DNA of 7,689 bases, taken from positions 1-7,689 of the forward strand of contig CACXFY010000095.1 of NCBI GenBank assembly GCA_902767005.1, given 5' to 3'. This document shows positions 1 to 5,298 of this stretch, piece by piece; position 1 is the stretch's first letter; each line of letters opens with the position of its first letter. The position numbers were made by a program, and so were the translations under genes. The notes beneath the pieces were generated by a model. The model did not search any database and was not told the origin of the DNA. It saw only the letters and a program-made list of their open reading frames with translations. The DNA comes from an uncultured Erysipelotrichaceae bacterium. GTDB lineage: Bacteria; Bacillota_I; Bacilli_A; RF39; UBA660.

Positions 1-10
1 AGGTGACTAT

Positions 11-442
11 ATGGAATATACAAAAGTAACAGATGAAGATATAAAAAAGTTTAATGAAGACAATTTAATGTTTATTACTAATCCAGGTAGAATGGGAGAT
101 TTATATGGATCAACTTTTGTAATGAAAGAAGATAATGAATTAAAAGAATACTACCTAGATAATATATTTAGAAGTACTAGTATTGTAGACGTATTTAAAG
201 AATGGAAAAATACTGTTAGTAATGATGATAATAAATCTGATAAATATATTTATGTATATATGGGTTTTGGTAATGGACTTTGTGTTGATAAAAGAATATA
301 TGCTAAGTATTATCCATATTTATTAGAAGAAGTTAAAAAAGATGATTTATATGAAGAAGAATCAGGAGATAATTATAATCCATGTATAAATTATTCTGTT
401 TGGGAAAAAGCTCTAGATAATATGATTAAAGATGATAAATGA
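11..442 (+). CDS. hypothetical acidic protein, 143 aa
   Basis: I do not recognise the family. The start at 11 has the site AGGTGA at bases 1-6, five bases before the ATG, so the gene looks complete although it begins at the window edge. The product is about 17 kDa, rich in Asp, Glu, Lys, Tyr and Asn, with no signal peptide or membrane segment, so a soluble cytoplasmic protein is expected. The middle (about residues 79-92) alternates hydrophobic residues (YIYVYMGFGNGLCVDKR), suggesting a beta-strand and glycine turn, flanked by acidic helical stretches. Two cysteines (about 91 and 125) do not form a metal motif. The TGA stop lies in the loop of a terminator hairpin, so this gene probably ends a transcript that starts left of the window. 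Role unknown. It could be an immunity-type or SMI1/KNR4-like small acidic protein, but I see no diagnostic motif. Confidence 0.75.
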   Translation: MEYTKVTDEDIKKFNEDNLMFITNPGRMGDLYGSTFVMKEDNELKEYYLDNIFRSTSIVDVFKEWKNTVSNDDNKSDKYIYVYMGFGNGLCVDKRIYAKYYPYLLEEVKKDDLYEEESGDNYNPCINYSVWEKALDNMIKDDK

Positions 443-452
443 TCATCTTTTT
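428..452 (+). terminator. intrinsic terminator enclosing the upstream stop codon
   Basis: A perfect 9-bp stem (AAAGATGAT at 428-436, ATCATCTTT at 442-450) closes a 5-base loop AAATG and runs into TTTTT (448-452). The TGA stop of the preceding gene (440-442) lies in the loop and first base of the right arm, so a terminating ribosome would cover the hairpin. Confidence 0.75.
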
Positions 453-455
453 ATA

Positions 456-464
456 TGTTATAAT
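456..464 (+). promoter_or_regulatory. candidate extended -10 promoter for the NERD gene
   Basis: TGTTATAAT is a perfect extended -10 (TG-n-TATAAT). There is no good -35: that zone is occupied by the preceding terminator hairpin and T-tract. Transcription would start near 471, leaving a leader of only about 10 bases that begins at the ribosome binding site. This is possible but tight, so the call is tentative. Confidence 0.4.
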
Positions 465-480
465 TAATAAGGTGATAGAT

Positions 481-1236
481 ATGGTATTATTAAAAATAAT
501 AATAGGAATAGTAATAGCTTTATTCGTTTTACTACTTATCTTTAGCATTATAATAAATATCTTTTATAAACCAATATATAAAAAAATAGTAGGTAGAGCA
601 GGAGAACACTGGGTAAAAAAGAGATTAAGTGAATTACCACAAGATACTTACTATGTATTAAATAATATAATGATTTCAGCCCAAAATACTACTCATCAAA
701 TAGATCATATTGTTGTATCCAAATATGGAATATTTGTGATTGAAGCAAAACAATATACTGGCTATATAGTAGGTAATAAATATGATAAAAAATGGACAAG
801 AAAAGTAGGCAAAAAAACATATTATTATCTAAACCCCATTAGACAAAATTATGGTCATGTTAAGAGTATATGCGAACTATTAAATATAGAAGAAGACAAA
901 GTCTTTAATATTGTATGTGTACCATCAACAGCCAAGTTAAAAGTAGAAAATGATGGAGAATTAACAAGATATTATAATTTAACAGAAAGAATATTATCTT
1001 ATAAAACAGAAATAATAGATAATCCAGAATATATTTATAATTTTTTATATAATGCCAATATAACTGATAAAGAGGTTAGAAAAGAACATGGTAAATATGT
1101 TAATCAAATAAGAGAAGAAAATGAATCTAAATGTCCAAAATGTGGAGGAACACTAGTAATTAGAGAAGGGAAATATGGTGAATTTATTGGATGCAGTAAT
1201 TATCCAAAATGTAAATTTACTTCAAATATTAAATAA
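481..1236 (+). CDS. membrane-anchored NERD-domain protein with C-terminal topoisomerase-type zinc ribbon
   Basis: I take the ATG at 481 as the start because AAGGTGAT (469-476) sits just before it. The in-frame ATG at 439 overlaps the previous gene and lies inside a terminator. The product is 251 aa. Residues 3-28 form one hydrophobic membrane segment followed by basic residues, so the rest is probably cytoplasmic. Residues about 38-160 match the NERD (nuclease-related) domain: GRAGE (38-42), then QIDHIVVSKYGIFVIEAK (73-90) with D75, E88 and K90 forming the D...ExK core of PD-(D/E)XK-like nucleases. Residues 218-244 hold CPKC...GCSNYPKC, a four-cysteine ribbon (C218, C221, C238, C244) of the type found at the C-terminus of DNA topoisomerase I, expected to bind Zn and nucleic acid. 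NERD proteins of this layout are widespread in Firmicutes. Nuclease activity is inferred from the motif, and the physiological role is generally unclear. Terminators lie on both sides, so it is probably monocistronic. Confidence 0.9.
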   Translation: MVLLKIIIGIVIALFVLLLIFSIIINIFYKPIYKKIVGRAGEHWVKKRLSELPQDTYYVLNNIMISAQNTTHQIDHIVVSKYGIFVIEAKQYTGYIVGNKYDKKWTRKVGKKTYYYLNPIRQNYGHVKSICELLNIEEDKVFNIVCVPSTAKLKVENDGELTRYYNLTERILSYKTEIIDNPEYIYNFLYNANITDKEVRKEHGKYVNQIREENESKCPKCGGTLVIREGKYGEFIGCSNYPKCKFTSNIK

Positions 1237-1275
1237 ATAATTATTCACATAATAATACATGTTGGTAATGCACCT

Positions 1276-1302
1276 AAAACAAGCCATATTGGTTTGTTTT
1301 TT
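1276..1302 (+). terminator. intrinsic terminator after the NERD gene
   Basis: AAAACAAGCC (1276-1285) pairs with GGTTTGTTTT (1291-1300) across a 5-base loop ATATT, with one G-T wobble in a 10-bp stem, and is followed by further T. It lies 39 bp after the NERD stop and ends the NERD transcript before the lipase operon. The A-rich left arm could also allow some termination on the other strand. Confidence 0.7.
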
Positions 1303-1311
1303 AGTATATAG

Positions 1312-1320
1312 TGTGATAAT
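1312..1320 (+). promoter_or_regulatory. candidate extended -10 promoter for the lipase operon
   Basis: TGTGATAAT fits an extended -10 (TG-n-GATAAT, 5 of 6 matches to TATAAT). It lies 36 bp before the chosen ATG at 1357, giving a leader near 30 bases. No clear -35 exists; the zone holds the TTTGTTTTTT tract of the upstream terminator. An alternative overlapping hexamer is TATAGT at 1307-1312. Confidence 0.35.
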
Positions 1321-1356
1321 ATTAAAGTGGATAAAGATACTGTATGGAGTGATAAT

Positions 1357-3429
1357 ATGGGTATAGGAGATATAATACAAGTACATAAAAAAGACATAAA
1401 AAAGGAAAGTAATAAAGATAATAAATATCAAGAAACTCTTACTAATAGAGTATCTAGTACTTTTAATAATGCTCCAACAGAAGTAGAAGATTACACTATA
1501 GTAAATGAAAATGCCCCTAATCAGATTAATCCTCATCTAGATTTAGTTGAAAAACCTGTTTATGCAACAGCAGAAGATGCTTTAAGCGGAACAAATCCAT
1601 TAGAATCAAACTTAGAAGAAGGCTTCTTAGCTGGTATGTATAATCCAGAGACTAAAGATTTAGCTGATGTTATTGGAGCCGATCTTACAGTAGAAAAGAT
1701 GGAAGAACTATATAAAGATGGATATACAGTAGCGGTAGTCGCAAATAGTGAAGATGATATTAATAATACTATAGATGCTTTAAAAGAATCTGGTGACATA
1801 TTAGGATATATGCCACTAGATTATGCTAAATATGATACCTATTCTAATACTAATCAAACAACATATAGTAATGTTTATATAAATCAAGTTTCTTCTAATA
1901 TTACTAACGAAGCCAAAAATAGATTAACAGAAGAAGATTATAAAATTTATACTAAATATTTAGAAGGTCAAACAATAAAAGACATAGTAGGTAAAAATGG
2001 TCAATTTTCTAAAATTAATTCCGAAGCAGAATTAGAAAGACTAAAAAAAGTCTTCGAAGATAATGAAATGCACTTATCGGATGAAGAAGTAAAAGTAATT
2101 GCTGATAGAATTAATAAAGCTTTAGATGATCCAGAATTACAGTTTACTGGTATCATATCCGATATAGGTATGGATGAAAACTTACTTAATACAAAATTTG
2201 TTGAAATAGTAAGTGATCCAAGTGGTTATGACGCTATAGTCTTAGAAAATGATGAAGAAATATGGGTTATTAATAGTTGTACTAATAGTGAATCAACTGA
2301 AGATTTAGCCGCAATAGCTTTTACTATTCTTAGACAATTAGCTGGAAACGATGAATTATATAATTATTTCTCTGGCTTAGTAGATGGAAGTGATATAAGC
2401 CCAGATATTAAAGATATAGCTGATTTTAAGAATTACTATAATAGTCAAATAGGAGCCTGTAGAAAACTAATAGAAAAGTATTCAGACTCTGATAAACAAT
2501 TACGATTAGGTGGTTATTCTTTAGGTGGAGGAATAATGTTAGATTCTTATGCCCATGAATTAGTAAAAGATCCAGAAAAACATAAGAATACTACTGTAAC
2601 AGTTTATAATCCATTTATTGCTTATTGTGAAGAAGATATTTTAAATGTAAAAAATACTCTAACACAAGCTATAAAACTAGCAGGAGATAATGTTGTCATA
2701 TATGCTGCTGAAGGAGATGTTGTATCTCAATTTAACTGTTCAACAGCTACTTTAGCTAATAATATTGTATATATACCAGGTAATGAAGATAATCCAGTAG
2801 AATTAAAGAGTATTGAAGAATTAATGAGTTTAATAACAGATCCAAAAAGTAGACATAACTTTAGTGCTATGGATCCAGATGCTTTTGGAGCAACTGGAAT
2901 ACTAAAAGATAGAGGAGATCAAATAACTACTAATGAAATTGCTGGAGGAGATGTTAAAACAAATAACTATTCAGCTATAGTAGGAACTCTTCTAGATGAA
3001 CATGTTCATATAGATGATTATTTAGAAGGCTTAAAAGGTACAGAAAATGAATTCATGATAGATTCAATAAAAGTTATTTATAATGACCTAAAAGACTATG
3101 CCATTACTCATGCCGGTCATTATGGAAGTACTTATGATGAATTTATAGATGCCCTAGCACCAGGTCTATATAAATTAGCTCAAACAAGCTCTACTAATCA
3201 ATATGGAATATTTGGAGATGCTTATAATTCAACAACAAGCCCAGAAGCCTTTAAAATTAAGTTACATGAATATTTTGAATCACCAGAAGGGCAAGAACAA
3301 TTAAGCAACCTTCTATCACACACCCTTTCAAATTCCGCAAGACCAGAAGTAAATATGGACAATGCTACAAACGATTTAACTGCTATTATTACAGATATAT
3401 ATAAATCATCATCTTGGTTACCATTTTAG
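1357..3429 (+). CDS. large alpha/beta-hydrolase (lipase, Mbeg1/DUF2974-like) protein, 690 aa
   Basis: I choose the ATG at 1357 because GGAGTGAT (1346-1353) precedes it at good spacing. An in-frame GTG at 1327 has no binding site. The central region (about 280-510) looks like a lipase-type alpha/beta hydrolase. A nucleophile elbow GGYSLGGG carries Ser388. After the next strand, AAEGDVVSQ supplies Asp454, and SRHNFSAM supplies His500, in the order and spacing of a Ser-Asp-His triad. The strand before the elbow (YDAIVLENDEEIWVINSCTN, from Y291) resembles the start of DUF2974/class-3 lipase domains, but the usual RGT is replaced. Residues 1-280 and 510-690 match nothing I know. Both are acidic and partly helical, and the first 70 look disordered. 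There is no signal peptide or membrane segment, so the protein is either cytoplasmic or exported by a signal-less route such as type VII. It heads an operon with a lipoprotein 18 bp downstream. Substrate unknown; a lipid ester is the likeliest guess. Confidence 0.8.
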   Translation: MGIGDIIQVHKKDIKKESNKDNKYQETLTNRVSSTFNNAPTEVEDYTIVNENAPNQINPHLDLVEKPVYATAEDALSGTNPLESNLEEGFLAGMYNPETKDLADVIGADLTVEKMEELYKDGYTVAVVANSEDDINNTIDALKESGDILGYMPLDYAKYDTYSNTNQTTYSNVYINQVSSNITNEAKNRLTEEDYKIYTKYLEGQTIKDIVGKNGQFSKINSEAELERLKKVFEDNEMHLSDEEVKVIADRINKALDDPELQFTGIISDIGMDENLLNTKFVEIVSDPSGYDAIVLENDEEIWVINSCTNSESTEDLAAIAFTILRQLAGNDELYNYFSGLVDGSDISPDIKDIADFKNYYNSQIGACRKLIEKYSDSDKQLRLGGYSLGGGIMLDSYAHELVKDPEKHKNTTVTVYNPFIAYCEEDILNVKNTLTQAIKLAGDNVVIYAAEGDVVSQFNCSTATLANNIVYIPGNEDNPVELKSIEELMSLITDPKSRHNFSAMDPDAFGATGILKDRGDQITTNEIAGGDVKTNNYSAIVGTLLDEHVHIDDYLEGLKGTENEFMIDSIKVIYNDLKDYAITHAGHYGSTYDEFIDALAPGLYKLAQTSSTNQYGIFGDAYNSTTSPEAFKIKLHEYFESPEGQEQLSNLLSHTLSNSARPEVNMDNATNDLTAIITDIYKSSSWLPF

Positions 3430-3447
3430 TAAAGGAGATTATTATTT

Positions 3448-4035
3448 ATGACCAATGAACAATTATTAGAAAGAATGAGAAAAAATAGTATAGGTTCAGA
3501 TAAAAGAACAACAAATAAGTTTACTAAAACAAAAAAAATATTAAATATAGCTATGTCTACTATACTAAGTGTAGTAATTGCTATGAGTATGATAGGCTGT
3601 ACTAAAGCTAATGTCGAAGATAAAACTACTATTCAACAAGAATACTCAGAAATATATGAAGATTATGGAGTACATACAAAAGATATTCAATCATATGAAA
3701 TAGATAGAGTAGAAAGAGCTTTAGAAGAACAAGGTCTAATAGACTATACATTAAATGAAGATAACTTAAGAGAATATCACTATTCATCTGAAGACTATAA
3801 AAAAATAAATGGTCTAGACGAAACATATTTGAGAGGTTTCTATAGTATTGCTTCTGATGAATCAGTAGATGAAATGGCTAAAGCAATAGGTTATAATAAT
3901 TTACATGATTATCTAGAATCAAAAGGCTTCTTATATCAAAATGGTACAATAGATGGTCAAACATGGTCAGCTTATGACTCTGTTCAAATAGCTAAAATAA
4001 TGAGTCAAGAACAAGAAAAGGGGATAAGTAAATAA
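3448..4035 (+). CDS. predicted lipoprotein, 195 aa, partner of the lipase-like protein
   Basis: AAAGGAGAT (3431-3439) precedes the ATG at 3448, 18 bp after the lipase stop, so the two are co-transcribed. Residues 1-30 form an unusually long basic N-region (K28, K29, K30 before the membrane), and 31-50 form a hydrophobic core. SMIGC then gives a lipobox-like site with Cys51 and Met at -3. Signal peptidase II cleavage and lipid attachment at Cys51 are predicted, leaving a surface domain of about 145 residues. That domain is acidic and tyrosine-rich, with no recognised family. Its second half (about 135-185) looks helical (DEMAKAIGYNNLHDYLESKG). The next gene overlaps its stop by one base. A lipoprotein directly after a lipase-domain protein is the arrangement of some lipase-toxin immunity proteins, so protection against the upstream enzyme is a reasonable but unproven guess. 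Alternatives are a processing partner or an unrelated surface protein. Confidence 0.75.
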   Translation: MTNEQLLERMRKNSIGSDKRTTNKFTKTKKILNIAMSTILSVVIAMSMIGCTKANVEDKTTIQQEYSEIYEDYGVHTKDIQSYEIDRVERALEEQGLIDYTLNEDNLREYHYSSEDYKKINGLDETYLRGFYSIASDESVDEMAKAIGYNNLHDYLESKGFLYQNGTIDGQTWSAYDSVQIAKIMSQEQEKGISK

Positions 4036-4262
4036 TGGAAACAGAAATAGAAACTATCGAATTAGAAAATGGAAAACTATATGCCAAAGTAACAGAAGTA
4101 GTAATAGATAATATAAAATACTTCTTCTTAGTAAACTCTAAAGATACATATGATTATGTAATAAGAAAAGAAGTAGGAGAAGAAATAGTAGGTCTAGATA
4201 ATAATGAAGAATTTGAAAAAGTACTTAGAAAATTACTAGAAGACAATAAAATAAACATATAA
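4035..4262 (+). CDS. small protein, 75 aa, weakly DUF1292-like
   Basis: The ATG shares one base with the upstream TAA (TAATG), and AAAAGGGGAT lies about 10 bases before it, so translation is probably coupled to the lipoprotein gene. The product is strongly acidic, with no membrane segment. The pattern is two beta-hairpins and a helix: ETIELENGKLYAKVTEVVID, then NIKYFFLVNSKD (26-37), then YVIRKEVGEEIVGLD and a closing helix NEEFEKVLRKLLED (57-70). This order (short strands with a KYxxLV core, an 'ivgLd' strand, a final 'eeEfekv' helix) resembles DUF1292 proteins of Firmicutes, whose function is not established. The match is by eye and weak. As the last gene of a three-gene operon it may be an accessory factor to the lipase/lipoprotein pair, or a passenger. 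Confidence 0.7.
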   Translation: METEIETIELENGKLYAKVTEVVIDNIKYFFLVNSKDTYDYVIRKEVGEEIVGLDNNEEFEKVLRKLLEDNKINI

Positions 4263-4287
4263 AAAAAGAGAAGTAATTCTCTTTTTT
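4262..4287. terminator. bidirectional terminator shared by two convergent genes
   Basis: AAAAAAGAGAA (4262-4272) and TTCTCTTTTTT (4277-4287) form a perfect 11-bp stem with loop GTAA. The A-tract on one side and T-tract on the other make it work on both strands. It begins at the last base of the stop of the small + strand gene and reaches the stop (4286-4288) of the - strand ADP-ribosylglycohydrolase. Confidence 0.85.
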
Positions 4288-5218
4288 ATATACATATTTT
4301 TTTCTCATATTCTAATGCTAAGTCGATTAAGTAATCTCTTCTTTGTAAATCTTCTAACCAATCTTTTGGTATAGAATCATATCCATATATAATACCTGCT
4401 ATTGAACCAGTTACTGCTCCAATAGTATCAGTATCACCACCAATATTAGTAGAAGCAATAATAGCTTCTTTAAAGTCTCTAGCATTCATTATTATCCATA
4501 AAGAACACTCTAACGTATCTACTATATATCCAGATGATCTAATATCTCTAACTGAATAATCTTTAATATTATCTTTTAATATTCTCTTATACATATTAAT
4601 AGCTTCTTCACTATAACTAGAATAATCTTCTCTTTGAATACATCTATAAGCATCTTCTTTACTTAAACCATATAATAAATAACTAATATATTTAACATAT
4701 ATGTAGCAACCTAATTTACTAATATCATGAGCATGAGTTAAAGAAGAAATATCATTTACTAAATTAATAATACTTTCATTATTTAATTTCTTATAATAAC
4801 TATATAAAGCTATTGGTAATATTCTCATTAAAGATCCATTACCATTTGTATCTAAACTATTAGCCCCACATTCTAATGCTTTAACTCCTTCAGTATATCT
4901 AGTAATAGCTCTTAAACAAGTTCTACCTACATCAAATGTAATTCCCGTTGCTGTATAGTCGCTCTTATTAACCCAATCTACCCAACGTCTCATAATATCA
5001 TCATAATCAAATCTATTATTTTGAATAAAAGAATCAATAGTTGCTATCTCCATCGAAGTATCATCTGACCAAGTACCTTTAGGTAAACCCATTCTTGTAA
5101 ACTCAACCATCTTTGTAACTGGCTTCTTCAATAATTGTTCTCTTAAACGAAACTCAGTAGGTACACCCATTGCATCACCAACAGCATGACCTAATATACT
5201 ATCAACAAATTTAGACAT
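4286..5218 (-). CDS. ADP-ribosylglycohydrolase (DraG-like) family protein, 310 aa
   Basis: The family is clear. GHAVGDAMGVPTEF (10-23) is the N-terminal signature. GTWSDDTSME (48-57) supplies the metal-binding SDDT at 51-54. NGNGSLMR (125-132), the LTHAHD region (160-165) and NIGGDTDTIGAVTG (258-271, metal ligands around D262 and D264) complete the conserved core. Enzymes of this family use two Mg ions to remove ADP-ribose from proteins, nucleic acids or small molecules; family members differ in target, and the sequence does not show which applies here. The length is normal and all key residues are present, so it should be active in the cytoplasm. The start is set by GGTGAT (complement of 5222-5226) before the ATG. 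No ADP-ribosyltransferase or dinitrogenase-reductase gene is in the window, so the partner reaction is not visible. It stands alone between two terminators. Confidence 0.95.
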   Translation of the reverse strand: MSKFVDSILGHAVGDAMGVPTEFRLREQLLKKPVTKMVEFTRMGLPKGTWSDDTSMEIATIDSFIQNNRFDYDDIMRRWVDWVNKSDYTATGITFDVGRTCLRAITRYTEGVKALECGANSLDTNGNGSLMRILPIALYSYYKKLNNESIINLVNDISSLTHAHDISKLGCYIYVKYISYLLYGLSKEDAYRCIQREDYSSYSEEAINMYKRILKDNIKDYSVRDIRSSGYIVDTLECSLWIIMNARDFKEAIIASTNIGGDTDTIGAVTGSIAGIIYGYDSIPKDWLEDLQRRDYLIDLALEYEKKICI

Positions 5219-5238
5219 ATTATCACCATCTATTTATA

Positions 5239-5247
5239 ATTATAACA
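5239..5247 (-). promoter_or_regulatory. candidate extended -10 promoter for the ADP-ribosylglycohydrolase gene
   Basis: On the - strand this reads TGTTATAAT, a perfect extended -10. The -35 zone 17 bp upstream (5262-5267) reads TTTTTT, which is the U-tract of the neighbouring terminator. Predicted leader about 14 bases. The same nonamer occurs before the NERD gene at 456-464. Confidence 0.5.
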
Positions 5248-5260
5248 TGTATAATAGTAT

Positions 5261-5295
5261 AAAAAAATAAAAGTAGATTATTAAATCTACTTTTA
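5261..5295 (-). terminator. intrinsic terminator after the TMEM43-family gene
   Basis: A perfect 12-bp stem (5268-5279 with 5284-5295) has the 4-base loop ATTA. On the - strand it is followed by seven T (5267-5261). It begins four bases after the TMEM43-family stop codon and separates that gene from the ADP-ribosylglycohydrolase gene. Confidence 0.9.
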
Positions 5296-5298
5296 TAA

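Noticed and set aside
1327..1356. Ten-codon upstream extension of the lipase gene from GTG
   Set aside because: No ribosome site before GTG, while GGAGTGAT inside the extension is ideally placed for the ATG at 1357.
1222..1536. 104-codon frame on the - strand
   Set aside because: It covers a terminator and the opposite strand of the lipase-gene start. The product is a low-complexity Ile/Tyr/Phe-rich string with no ribosome site, as expected opposite AT-rich coding DNA.
1560..1799. 79-codon frame on the - strand
   Set aside because: Lies wholly opposite the lipase gene, Ser/Ala-rich, with no start signal.
3629..3826. 65-codon frame on the - strand
   Set aside because: Lies wholly opposite the lipoprotein gene, Leu/Tyr-rich shadow.
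428..5295. The hairpins as CRISPR repeats or mobile-element ends
   Set aside because: Their stems differ in sequence, each follows a stop codon, and each runs into a T-tract, so they are terminators.
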